Assembly: GCA_038030265.1 (NCBI GenBank)
Contig: CM075937.1
Location: forward strand, 45,364,198-45,428,197
Source of the DNA: Corythucha ciliata
Lineage: Eukaryota; Arthropoda; Insecta; Hemiptera; Tingidae
DNA: 64,000 bases
Direction of reading: 5' to 3'
A model generated the notes under the pieces. It made no database searches, was not told the DNA's origin, and saw nothing but the letters and a program-made list of their open reading frames with translations. Positions within the stretch are counted from its first letter, which is position 1. Each line of letters starts with the position of its first letter. Position numbers and translations under genes: made by a program. Shown here piece after piece: positions 20,576 through 31,583 of this stretch.

Positions 20576-22756
20576 ACAGGGTGGACAAAAAGCGACCGGA
20601 CAGTCGAGCCCTGACTTTTGCCATGAGCATAGTAACGGCGGTACCTGACCTCTTGGTCTCACCCGCCGCTCGACTGCAAGCAGCCGAGATATTTACGTGC
20701 AGATGTTCAGTTTTGCATTTGGTACCGTTCTTCCGTTGCCCCACCCGTACCCAGGCAGGTGAGGCTCCATCAGATATGGGAACAAACTACAACCCGTTGG
20801 TCTGCACGAGTTCTTAACCGGATTTTTCAAGTTAATCGTACTCGGTGCATACACACATCCCAGTTGGTTGAGGATAAGCCTGCCTCTACCGCGCACTGGT
20901 AGGCGGCATCACTATCCAGATGCTCCTGATAGAAAGTCAGTTCTCAGTTCGGACATCGAAATGTCCTCCTCCACTATGGAGTCGTGAAACCATAGGCCCC
21001 CACGAGTCCGACACCAAACGTGCCTGGGCTTGGAAAGGGTGGCACCCCGTGGTCCCAGTGTTGCCGTCAGTGAAAAAGACTGGTCGCGGGTCGGCGGTAC
21101 GAAAAAAAAAAAAAAAACACCTGCTCTAATTCATGTAGGCTTAATCACGAATTGTGCCTGAGTCCGGCAGATAGAAAACAGGTGCAGCCACAACAAAAGA
21201 AATGACTAAACACCTGGGCGGTGCCCTCGTTGGCTTGCATCCACGCTCGTTGTTGTGCAAAATGCGCGTGTTGTACAGTTGCCACCTGTTACCCGAAGGT
21301 CGAGGGTCGCCTAAGTCGGAGCTAGGCTAGACGCAAGACAAAACTGCCCCCCTCATCGAGTATCCCTGGTGCTCCGGCAATCAGGGTATAGGAAGGCAGC
21401 TGTCTCGCGGTTATATTCGCGTCTCCGACCTCAACTGACTTTCGATCCGCTAGTACAAAACATCCCGCCCCACGAGCACCACCCGCCGTCAGACGGTTGG
21501 GCCCCGGGAACGCGCGCCACGGAAGCAAAACCCCGGCTCCACGGTAAAACATGAGGGTCTCGCCTCACACATAGGTGATTGGGCCCCATATCCCCGCGGC
21601 CAAAGGTCCGCCACGCGCCACCCCCGGGGGTCTCCCCTCGCAGAACAATCGAGCGGAACCCACGGAAGCGAGATGCAGAGGACTGCCCCCTACGGTCAGC
21701 CAAAACAGGCTTGAAATTCGATGGAGATGCTGGCTAGGACCCTAGCCAGCCAGAAGCCCCGAAGGGAGCATTCATCTTGACCAGTAGAGGCTAAGTCGAG
21801 AGAGAGGCGAGCCTCTTAGTCCTCGATATATTCGCATATCTGGCCCATCTTCTGGACAAGCAATAGAACAGTGGTGCTCCCAGCCGGTTGTCCACGGATA
21901 TGAACACCTGGTCAGCACTCCGGAAGGAGTGGCCGGTGTGCAACCGCTTCGCTAACCCTTCGGGAGCAGCCCAGCCAGGCTAACGCCAGCGGAAACGGAG
22001 GCTCACGGTCTGCACCCCTTATTCAGGAATGGCCGGCCTACGTCAGCCGCACGCGCCCTTTTCCAGGCCCACTGAACCGACAGAGCTGCGTTGGTCTCAA
22101 AAAATCGAGTTTCCAGGAGGAACCACCGAGGAGGTGCAGTTGTCTGGGGCAGCAGAGGCTAAGTCGAGAGGGAGTTCCCACCACGTGAAAACTCCTAGTC
22201 CTCAATATATTCGCTTAACTGCCCCTTCTTCCCCCAAGCGACCGGACAGAGAAAAACCAGTGACGGGGCACATCATTGATCGAAATGACCATCTGCACTT
22301 TTCCGAAATTTCGCTTTGTTTCCGAGATATCCGCCATTTTCTGTTTTTTTCAGAAACAGCTTGTGCACACGCAATAATTGTTGCAATGGCAAAAATGAGA
22401 GCCTATTTTTATCCAGATCAGACGACATCTACTAACGTTTTGAATCAACGTCAGAAAATTAAGTTTCCCCGCAAAAAAGCTCATTCAAAGCGTACTAGAT
22501 GTTGTCTGCTTCGTGTGATCTGGATAAAAATAGGCTCTTTAAGCAGGAAATGTTGTGTTCTTTCCAATGGGCTCATCACTTTTGCCATTGCAGCAATTAT
22601 TGCGAGTGCAACAAGCTGTTTCTGAAAAAAACTGAAAATGGTGGATATCGCGGAAACAAAGCGAAATTTCGGAAAAGTGCAAATGGTCAATTTGATCAGA
22701 AATGAGGTGCCCCGTCACTGGGTTTTCTCTGCCCAGTCGTTTTTTATACACCCTGT
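20576..22756. mobile_element. Foldback element with CAGGGTG ends, interrupted by an insert
   Basis: The left end ACAGGGTGGACAAAAAGCGA and the right end (reverse complement ACAGGGTGTATAAAAAACGA) match. The inner right arm (22480-22740) mirrors 22250-22450: GTGACGGGGCAC at about 22261 against GTGCCCCGTCAC at about 22708, plus a shared block around TTTCCGAAATTTCGCTTTGT. The left arm is split by 20604-22235, which is bounded by a 14 bp direct repeat. Ends are of the same CAGGGTG type as 11236-12242. It lies between the CCDC40 start and the BEL element. Confidence 0.8.
20604..22235. mobile_element. 1.6 kb unclassified insert with 14 bp target duplication
   Basis: AAGCGACCGGACAG occurs at 20590-20603 and again at 22236-22249, exactly bounding a 1632 bp GC-richer segment inside a foldback arm. 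A duplication of this length suggests target-primed (non-LTR-type) insertion. Internally it holds a poly-A run (21101-21117), a hairpin TGGCTAGGACCCTAGCCA near 21731, and two copies of a motif AGAGGCTAAGTCGAGAG followed by CTAGTCCTC(A/G)ATATATTCGC (about 21786 and 22156). There is no RT domain. Minus-strand 21552-21322 is open for 76 codons with no recognised similarity. Confidence 0.72.
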
Positions 22757-23093
22757 GTATTCGCCCCTGCGAAACTACCAATTTGACTGAATAGTCAATT
22801 TTATCCCCCAGAATGCGCATCCTTTCCAAAATTGATCTGCTAATTCTCACAGTTCTGACTCCCCTTAAAACACAGGTCTTCACTCTTTGGGAGTTTGCTC
22901 TTGCTACTTACATATTACACTATAAAAGTGAGTAAAAGTCAAGTCAGTCTTTAATCAACATAATAGTCAAAGCATACCTAACGCATTCAGCAGCTCAACC
23001 ATTGGTCCTCCGGAGCGCGGAACAACTCGCGCGCCAACATTAAAAATAACATAATCTGACAAGTCGTTTCGTTAGTAAGTAAGCAAAACTAAC

Positions 23094-24722
23094 ATGAGCG
23101 TTGATGGTTACAGTTCTCTCGTACGGAAGAGGGGAAGAGTCAAAGCGTCGCTCACTCGAATCGCCTCTTTCATTGATTCATACGATCCTAATCGCAACAC
23201 TATTACGGATCTAGAAATTCGAGACGCTACCCTCCCTGACCTCTGGGCCAAGTTCATGGAGGTCCAAGGCGAAATTGACAGCCTCGAACTAGACGAATCT
23301 CTAGAACAAAGTCAAGTTGAAGAACAAAGCTCCTTTGAAGATTGTTATTTCGGTATTAAAGCTTCGATACAACATATTTTAAAACAAGCCCAACCCACGT
23401 CCACCAGTTCGATTCCCGCAACCGACGTGATGAATCACCCACCACTCACTATCCATTCAATTCCCGCGGCCAAACTCCCAGCTTTGGATATTCCCAAATT
23501 CAAGGGAGATTACGAATCGTGGCTACCTTTCTCGGATTTTTTCAAATCGACTATTGACCAAAATTATTCACTTTCGAATGTCCAAAAGTTCCATTACTTG
23601 CGGTCAAGTTTGGAAGGTCCCGCAGCCGACTTAATACAGTCAATTCCGTTATCTAACGACGGGTATCAAACAGCGTGGGAACTTTTAGGAAAACGTTTTG
23701 AAAACAAAAAACTTCTAATTCAAAATTGTCTCAATGTTTTGTTCAACGCCCCACCAGTAACTCGTTCAACGGCTAGTGACTTGAGACAATTACAGAACAC
23801 ATTTGTTAAAACCATTCGGTCCCTAAAATCACTTGATCGACCAACAGATCATTGGGATGATATATTAGTTCACCTTATTGCGTCGAAGTTCGATCGAACA
23901 ACGCTGTCGCTTTGGGAAAGAGAGTGCCATTCCGAAACTCCTTCGTTCAGGGAAGTAGAAGAATTTTTAGGACGCTACTGCAATTCGTTAGAAGCCATCG
24001 AATATAAATCACTCGCAAGTAGGAGCGCTTCAGAATCATTAGGTAGTGTGAACAGGAATAAACGTTCGTTCCTCACCACCAAGGACCCGACCATTAAATG
24101 CCCCGTGTGCAGCTCGTCACATAAAATTTTCGAATGTCCTCAATTCACAAGTAGTGACATACCTTCACGACGTGAAACTGTAAGAACCCTTCGATTATGC
24201 TTCAACTGTTTACGTTCAAATCACACGGTTAGTCAGTGTCAGTCCAAATCATTTTGCAGAGTGTGCAGTAAAAAACATAATTCGTTACTTCACGACTCTA
24301 AAATCGAAAACTCGGCTAATTTATACCCCCCTTCGAAACACGTAGCGCTCACCACGAACGTAAAAACGGCCAATCAAGAGCAAAATCAAATCATTCTCCC
24401 CACTGCTATCATACAGTTAGAAAACGCTCGGGGACAGGTCATGAAATGTCGAGCCTTGCTCGATTCTGGGTCGCAAGCCAGTTTCATATCAGAAAGGATG
24501 ACTCAACTTCTCAAATTAAATAAAACAAAAATTCACATTCCTGTTTCCGGTGTGAACGAATCTCGTACGCCCATCAAATTTAAAACGTCTGCAAGGTTGC
24601 AATCATGTAAAAATGATTTCTCAATGAACGCTGATCTTCTAGTCGTTCCACACATAACGTCGAATCTTCCTAGTCGCGCTATCCCTCTCGTTTATCGTGA
24701 ATTCCATCTGACATCACTTTAG
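23094..24722 (+). pseudogene. BEL/Pao gag-protease region (542 codons, then frame break)
   Basis: Opens at ATG 23094, about 93 bp after the LTR block. Residues 1-100 are a helical N-terminal part. About 128-215 is the DUF1759-like gag core (LPALDIPKFKGDYESW, then FHYLRSSLEGPAADLI). About 330-395 holds CCHC-type knuckles (CPVCSSSHKIFECPQ, LCFNCLRSNHTVSQC, CRVCSKKHNSLLH). About 450-520 is the aspartic protease with the DSG triad in ALLDSGSQASF. A premature TAG ends this frame at 24722. Homologous-looking sequence goes on at once in another frame, so a single-base indel close to this point has broken the polyprotein. Confidence 0.9.
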
Positions 24723-25280
24723 CTGATCCTGATTTCCATTCTCCAGGAAGGATCGACATACTAATCGGAGGTGAATTTTTCTGGGATGTTTTAGGACAAT
24801 GTAAAATACAACTCCCTTCAAAACTCATTCTCTGGGAAACCAAATTCGGGTGGATAGCTGGAGGAAACTCCGATCAATCATTTAACAGCGTCCATCGGCA
24901 AAATTCCGACGCTTTCGACAAAAAATTGTGTTTTTTCTCGGCTATTGAATTAGATAAACAGCTCGAATCAATTTGGAGCCTAGACGAATGCGTATCTCAA
25001 AATAATCGGTCTCAAGATGACAACTTTTGCGAAACACTTTACCACGAGTCCACAGTTCGAAATAACTCAGGAAGATACGTAGTCAAAATTCCATTTAAAA
25101 AATCTCCTACATTACTTGGAGATAGTAAAAAAACAGCAACAAGTAGGTTTCTCTCTTTAGAACGAAGACTGAATCAAAACCCAAGTTTAAAAACTCAATA
25201 CTCCGATTTCATGAAAGAGTATTTCGATCTTAACCATATGGAGTTACTTGAAGAAATGGATTCAAGTTGTTCAGGTATAG
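24715..25280 (+). pseudogene. BEL/Pao linker between protease and RT, frame-shifted, cut by insertion
   Basis: This frame begins where the upstream one stops. It encodes LADPDFHSPGRIDILIGGEF, typical of the end of the BEL DUF1758 protease region, then about 160 residues of the pre-RT segment ending FDLNHMELLEEMD. It is truncated at about 25278 where the palindromic element starts. The first internal ATG (24926) is unlikely to be a true start; the segment belongs to the polyprotein. Confidence 0.85.
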
Positions 25281-27199
25281 ACCAGTCAATATAGACAAAA
25301 AAATCTGGGTAAATCGCAAACATGCATGTAATTAATTTTTTATTCGCGTGTTGTTGGGACCAATGAGAGCAGTTATTACTCAAGTTTGCAACCCTCAAAA
25401 CCTTGTGCTCAACTCGTGGCACTCGAAAAACCAAGAAATTTCATCACTTTTTTCTCTTTTTTTAACAAAACTACCAGAAGAAAGCGCTTTTCGAGCATGA
25501 CCACAGTATACATTGTTAAAGCCAACTAAATTTGCTACAATTAAAGCCCAGCCCGAGCATCCTGGGTCTGTTAGTTCAGGAAATACAACCAGTCAACAAA
25601 ATACTTAATCTCGCCAAAAAGCGAGATTTTATTGGTAGGGTAACTTTTCAAGACCCGTAGCACTCAAATACCGGGGATTCGTACTTGGTTAAAAAAAAAT
25701 GAGAGGGGAGGTTGTACGTCCAAAATGCAACAAAAAATTTCTTATGTCCTAAGGTCAGATTTCGATTCCTAGCCGAGATAATCAATTTGTTGTTTTTAGC
25801 ACATCACGGGTTTTCGCAACAAAAACAGGTTTAACATGGGAAGTAAGCGTCCTAGGTTAAATCCAACGACACCACTGAAAAGAGCACCCTTTTTCTGTGT
25901 GAGTAAAGACATTTTGTCCAATGATAGTGAAAGATTCTTTGAGTAAACTGGGAAAATATCAGGATATTTTAAGAAATGTCAGTTTTTGACAACTGTTCAA
26001 AGCTAGACTACATTGGCCATGGTGCTCCCAGCGCCGGGCAAATTCCTCTAAAACTGAGTGAAGTAACTTAGTTTAATACTTCATGCTTATTTTACTCGTG
26101 CCCTTCGCAATGTTTTGATAAAAATCCATTGTTATACCAATAAATGAGGTATTTAAGCCCATTTTGAGTGCCTAAAAGAAGATACGAAAGCTATTCCAAG
26201 AATGTTTTTTTCAGCTTATTCCACTTTTATTTGTCTTTCCTCCTAGATTAGCGTAGTAAAAGTGAATTAAGCTGAAAAAAAAGGTTTTAGGAATGGCTCT
26301 TGATCTTCTTGTAGGCACTCAAAATGGGCTTAATTGCCTCATTTTTTGGTATAACCATGGATTTTTCTCAAAACATTGCGAAGGACAAGAGTAAAATAAG
26401 CATGAAGTATTAAACTAAGTTACTTCACTCAGTTTTAGAGGAATTTGCTCGGCGCTGGGAGCACCATGGCCAATGTAGTCTAGCTTTGAACAGTTGTCAA
26501 AAACTGACATTTCTTAAAATATCCTGATATTTTCCCAGTTTACTCAAAGAATCTTTCACTATCATTGGACAAAATGTCTTTACTCACACAGAAAAAGGGT
26601 GCTCTTTTCAGTGGTGTCGTTGGATTTAACCTAGGACGCTTACTTCCCATGTTAAACCTGTTTTTATTGCGAAAACCCGTGATGTGCTAAAAACAACAAA
26701 TTGATTATCTCGGCTAGGAATCGAAATCTGACCTTAGGACATAGGAAATTTTTTGTTGCATTTTGGACGTACAACCTCCCCTCTCATTTTTTTTTAACCA
26801 AGTACGAATCCCCGGTATTTGAGTGCTACGGGTCTTGAAAAGTTACCCTACCAATAAAATCTCGCTTTTTGGCGAGATTAAGTATTTTGTTGACTGGTTG
26901 TATTTCCTGAACTAACAGACCCAGGATGCTCGGGCTGGGCTTTAATTGTAGCAAATTTAGTTGGCTTTAACAATGTATACTGTGGTCATGCTCGAAAAGC
27001 GCTTTCTTCTGGTAGTTTTGTTAAAAAAAGAGAAAAAAGTGATGAAATTTCTTGGTTTTTCGAGTGCCACGAGTTGAGCACAAGGTTTTGAGGGTTGCAA
27101 ACTTGAGTATAACTACTCTCATTGGCCGTAACAACATGCAAAAAAAAAAAAAAAATACATGCATATTTGCGATGTTTGATGTTTATATTGACTGGCCTA
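25278..27199. mobile_element. 1.9 kb near-perfect palindrome (foldback) inserted in BEL pol
   Basis: The left arm (TAGACCAGTCAATATAGAC...) returns as its reverse complement at the right end (...TTTATATTGACTGGCCTA), and the match continues almost base for base to a centre near 26.24 kb. The unique loop is tiny. Flanks are TA on both sides, consistent with a Tc1/mariner-type or other TA-targeting foldback element. No ORF over 60 codons is internal apart from frames that reach into BEL. It interrupts the BEL reading frame just before RT, so it is younger than the BEL copy. High arm identity points to recent insertion or arm homogenisation. Confidence 0.9.
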
Positions 27200-30100
27200 G
27201 TAGTCAATATTTCATTCCTCGTCATGCAGTAATTCGAGAGACCTCCTCCACTACAAAACTCAGAGTTGTTTTCGATGCGTCAATGAAAAGCGACAGTGGT
27301 TTATCATTGAATGACATTTCATACATAGGCCCCAGGGTCCAAGACGAACTTTTTGATATTTTATTAAGGTTTCGTATGCATCGGTACGTCATATCTGCCG
27401 ATATAGAAAAAATGTACCGACAAATATTAATCAATGACGAACAAACCCAACTTCAACAAATAATCTGGCGAGAAAATCCACATTCCCCCTTAAAAATCTT
27501 CAAACTCAAAACAGTGACGTACGGTACATCGTCTGCACCCTATTTAGCGACGAAAACCCTCAATCGCCTTGCTGACGATGAAGGGCATAATTTTCCTTTA
27601 GCATCAAAAGCAATGCGTGATTTTTACGTTGACGATGTTTTGACTGGTACCAATTCACTCGAGGAAGCTATAGCACTCCAAAAAGAACTCGACTCTCTTT
27701 TGAAAAAAGGTGGTTTTCATTTAAGAAAATGGTCGTCTAACGATCATCGTATCCTAGCTCACGTTTCAAAACTTGACAAAGAGCTGAAAACAGACATCAG
27801 TTTCAGCGATGACAATATGCTTCGAAAACTAGGATTGCTTTGGCATCCTAATCGAGATATTTTCAGAATTTCTGTACCGGAAATACCGGAATCAACAAAT
27901 CAACAAAATTATCCAACAAAACGAGACGTACTGTCAACTCTAGCCAAATTATTCGATCCAATCGGGCTCATAGGACCCATCCACACAAAAATAAAAATTT
28001 TCATTCAAGCATTATGGCAAACAGGATTAAATTGGACGGATCCGTTACCTGAAAATATGAAGAAAATATGGGACAGTTATCTTAAAGAGCTTTCCCTTTT
28101 AGCTCCGATCAGTGCACCTCGATTTGTGGGTGCGACCTCGTTCTCCAAAATCCAATTACATGGGTTTTGTGACGCTTCTGAGCTTGCATACGGCGCTTGT
28201 ATATACCTTCGCTTCAAATCAGATAGTACTCTGAGCAATTTACTTTGTTCTAAATCGAGAATTGCTCCTATCAAAGCCGTAAGCATTCCCAGGCTGGAAC
28301 TGTGTGCCGCACTATTGCTAACGCGTCTCACCAACAAAGTACTCAAAGCTCTCAAAATAGAATTTGAAAGAGTCATTCTTTGGACTGACTCAACAGTAGT
28401 TCTTGCTTGGCTCAAATCCACATCGTCAAATTTAAAAACCTTTGTCCAAAATCGAGTTTCAGAAATTCAAGGAGAGACGAAAGATTATGAATGGCGCCAC
28501 GTTCCTACAACAGATAATCCAGCCGACCAAATTTCAAGAGGAAAATTTCCCAAACAACTGTTGGAGAATAATATTTGGTGGCACGGTCCACAGTGGCTTA
28601 CGGATTGTCCTTCCACATGGCCGAAGAAATCTCCAGGTGTCATTTCAGAGATTCCTGAACTGAAACAGCAGTTTTTTTGCAAGACAGATATTTCATTTCC
28701 CTCCCTCATATCGCGTTTCTCAAATTTTCTAAATCTTTTAAGAGTGCTGGCTTACTGTTACAGATTCACAGCAAATGTTCGAACAAAATCAACAAAGAAA
28801 CAATGTGGAGCCTTAACACCCGAAGAAATTCATTCAGCAAAATTAAAATGCGTCAAATTAATTCAACAAGAACATTTTTCAAAAGAGATATTCGTTTTAA
28901 AACAGGGTTCTCCAGTCACGAGTAAGAAAAGTAGTATTTACAATTTAAATCCATTCCTAGATGATCAAGGGATTTTAAGAGTAGGCGGAAGATTAAAGAA
29001 CGCACAAACTATCCCTTTCAGTCAACGACATCCAATCTTACTCCCTGCTAATCATCACTTGACAAAATTAATAGCACGGTATTTTCACAAAAAGGAACTT
29101 CACTCAGGCCCTCAACAACTTCTATCAGCTATTCGTACCGAATTTTGGCCATTAAAAGGGCGCGACCTTGTGCGTCGTACAGTACACAACTGTCTAATTT
29201 GTTTCAAGTCGAAACCTCCGGTATCATCCACACAGTTAATGGGTGACTTACCAATCGGGAGAGTCGAACCTTGTCGACCATTCTTACGCTCAGGTGTTGA
29301 TTTCTGTGGACCGTTTTTTGTTCGCCCCAGTAAAATTCGAAGAGTCGCCCCTATCAAAATCTACGTAGCCTTATTCATTTGTCAAGCGAGCAGGGCCATT
29401 CACTTAGAAATTGTGTTTGATTTGACTACTAACGCGTTTATTGCAGTTTTAAAGCGTTTTACATCGAGGCGAGGAAAGGTCACAGACATTTACTCTGATA
29501 ACGCAAGAAATTTCGTCGGAGCAAAAAATAATTTAAAAGAAATAAGTTCAAAATTACAGGATCAAGAATTCCAAAACAAAATTAACAACTTCTTGTCCGC
29601 CGACGGCATCAAATGGCACTTCACTCCTCCATGCTCTCCGCACTTCGGGGGCTCATGGGAATCCAGCATTAAAATGTTCAAGTATCATTTCAAAAGAATT
29701 GCAGGTACCGCTTCATTAACCATTGAAGAAATGCTGACTCTGACAGCAGAAATCGAAGCATGCTTGAATTCTCGTCCTCTGACCCCACTAAGCAATGACC
29801 CTAATGACCTGTCACCACTAACACCAGCGCATTTTCTAATAGGTCAACCAATGACAACAAGTGTTAAACCAGGATTTCATTATACTCCCAGTCATGGACT
29901 TAGCAGATGGCATCGTCTACAGCAACTTACTTCTCACTTTTGGTCAAGATGGCAACACGACTATTTGGGATCATTACAAAAAAGAACGAAATGGCAAGTC
30001 ACAGAAGAAAATATCCAGATTGGCGACATGGTGATACTAAAGGATGGAAACCAGCCTCCGCTTCATTGGACCGTCGGTCGAATTGAAGCAACTTACCCTG

Positions 30101-30234
30101 GCAAAGACGGATTAGTGCGTGTAGCGTCAGTACGAACAGCCGCAGGGACGTTTAAAAGAGGGATAAACAGCATCTGCAAATTACCCTCTCAGTCCACTTC
30201 GGGGGCGGAAGATGGTCACAACGTTCCGCTATAA
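27200..30234 (+). pseudogene. BEL/Pao RT-RNase H-integrase region
   Basis: The open frame reaches back to 27052, but its first 50 codons lie in the palindrome arm and are not retroviral. True sequence starts near SSQYFIPRHAVIRE. RT: RVVFDASMKS, SADIEKMYRQ (catalytic Asp), FYVDDVLTG (YVDD motif). RNase H: FCDASELAYGA, RLELCAALLL, WTDSTVVLAWL, VPTTDNPADQ. Integrase: HH-CC zinc part ending NCLICFK, then GVDFCGPF (first D), IYSDNARNF (second D), GGSWESSIK (E), and EACLNSRPLTPL. The C-terminal DUF5641-type tail runs from LSRWHRLQQL to the stop, which overlaps the candidate 3' LTR by about 20 bp. The catalytic residues are present, but the locus cannot make a normal polyprotein because of the upstream break and the insertion. 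Confidence 0.92.
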
Positions 30235-30365
30235 TTATTAAAAAATCATATGTACATAAAAAACAATTATAAGATTTTTCCGGTTTTTTGAATTGAGAAA
30301 AGTCAAGTCATTCTTTAATCAACATAATAGTCAAAGCATACCTAACGCATTCAGCAGCTCAACCA
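30213..30365 (+). repeat. Candidate 3' LTR of the BEL/Pao element
   Basis: Begins TGGTCACAAC right after a purine tract (GGGGGCGGAAGA) and ends in CA at the end of the block shared with 22934-23001. The first half is AT-rich and has no match at the 5' side, so either the 5' LTR is truncated or rearranged, or the boundary is wrong. The right flank begins CATGCCCATA. Confidence 0.6.
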
Positions 30366-30569
30366 CATGCCCATAATAATCGATTACGCTATTGCGTTAG
30401 GGATAGGAAGGCCTCTGTACAAAGATGTGACCGGCTTGTTGACCATGTGATTATAGTGAGGAGCTTGACCCGCCAGACAATCAAAAGGATGGTTGTTTCC
30501 TAGGTGGATCAATCTGACTTGTTATCACACGCTTTTGTGGTAAACGCTTTTTGCTTGCTTATAAGCGTC

Positions 30570-30826
30570 CAGGGGGGTGATTCTGTAACTTGCTAAATTT
30601 ACGTGTCGTAAAATGGAAGAAGGGCAAGGGGAGGTACCTCGTTGCCATGGTTTTTACGATACCTAGTGAATTAAACTGTGGAATTTTCACGCTAGAATGT
30701 GTGGTCTCGAGGAAAAAATAATAAATTATTGACAAATGCGTGGAAAAAACAAGGCAACGGGGTACATCCTCTCCCCCTCCTTCCCAGTTACGACACGTAA
30801 ATTTTGCGAGTTACAGAATCACCCTC
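30570..30826. mobile_element. MITE with ~37 bp TIRs
   Basis: GGGGGTGATTCTGTAACTTG at the left is mirrored by GAGTTACAGAATCACCCT at the right, the match continuing through AAATTTACGTGTCGTAA. Interior about 180 bp, non-coding. TCCAG on both sides may be a 5 bp duplication. It lies just downstream of the BEL element. Confidence 0.8.
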
Positions 30827-31583
30827 CAGAACTTTTTGTGTTTTGACAATGTTGTGACCATTCTGTGGTTTGATCATTTTGTAGTTGAGCCTTGTTGTCA
30901 TGGGCGAGAATTAAAAGCGCAGATTTCGTGGGGCAGCTGCCCAACCCCAAATTCCATCAAAAAGTTAAAATCCAACACATTTTCAATCATTAAGGCCCAT
31001 TTTCACCAATAAAATTGATCTCGTTTAAAGTTGATCATGATTAGTTGCCAGTGACGACCAACGATGTATAAAAGAACTGGATTGCTCATCACTACTGATA
31101 AAGTCTGCCATCAAATAAGCTCCAACTGGAGCTTAAAATGGATGAGAGGGGTGGAGTTTCAAAGTAAATACGGGAAGAGAGTTGTGTTGCCATAACTACA
31201 CAAGGAGAAGGACAGGGTAATTGTTTATCAGGGGAAGACCTGCCCCCTCCACGCCACTCCAGAACGCTGTGAGCAATCCAGGTTTATAAGTATATCGTTG
31301 GTGACGACCCATATGACTTCTGATATAAGTGTTTACATTGTAATTGTGATTAGTTGTAGATCGTGGTTTAAGAAGTTGGTGAAATCGGGCCTAAAACTTT
31401 CGCAGGACTTGCTCAGACAGAACCAATTCCTCGAATTTCGCTCACTATAATACATACACAATTTTTTTTTGTTATGAAAACAAAATTTTGCACACTACAG
31501 CTCTGCCTCACTAAGCAACCAGCATCTCTGATTTCGACCACTTGTAAGACATCACTTTTATTGATATTTATTAAAGAAAGAAA

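Larger units (their letters stand above)
22934..30365 (+). mobile_element. BEL/Pao LTR retrotransposon, degraded and interrupted
   Basis: Order: LTR end, primer-binding region, gag with zinc knuckles, aspartic protease, RT, RNase H, integrase, LTR. Placing the integrase after RNase H and having a DUF1759/DUF1758/DUF5641-type layout is typical of BEL/Pao. A 68 bp block at 22934-23001 is repeated at 30298-30365 with one mismatch and ends in CA, marking the LTR ends. TTGGTCCTCC follows the first copy as a candidate primer-binding site. A purine-rich stretch at 30200-30212 precedes TGGTCACAAC, a candidate 3' LTR start (about 153 bp). Upstream of the 68 bp block the two LTRs do not match. The coding region has a frame break near 24.7 kb and a 1.9 kb palindrome insertion. 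The copy is defective, though the 3' pol half is open for over 1000 codons, suggesting modest age. Confidence 0.93.

Noticed and set aside
22029..22625. 198-codon plus-strand ORF
   Set aside because: It runs across the boundary between the 1.6 kb insert and the foldback arms, so it cannot be one evolved coding unit.
27052..27199. N-terminal 50 codons of the BEL pol frame
   Set aside because: They lie in the palindrome arm; the open frame is accidental.
28077..28421. 114-codon minus-strand ORF
   Set aside because: Shadow of the RT/RNase H coding region on the other strand.
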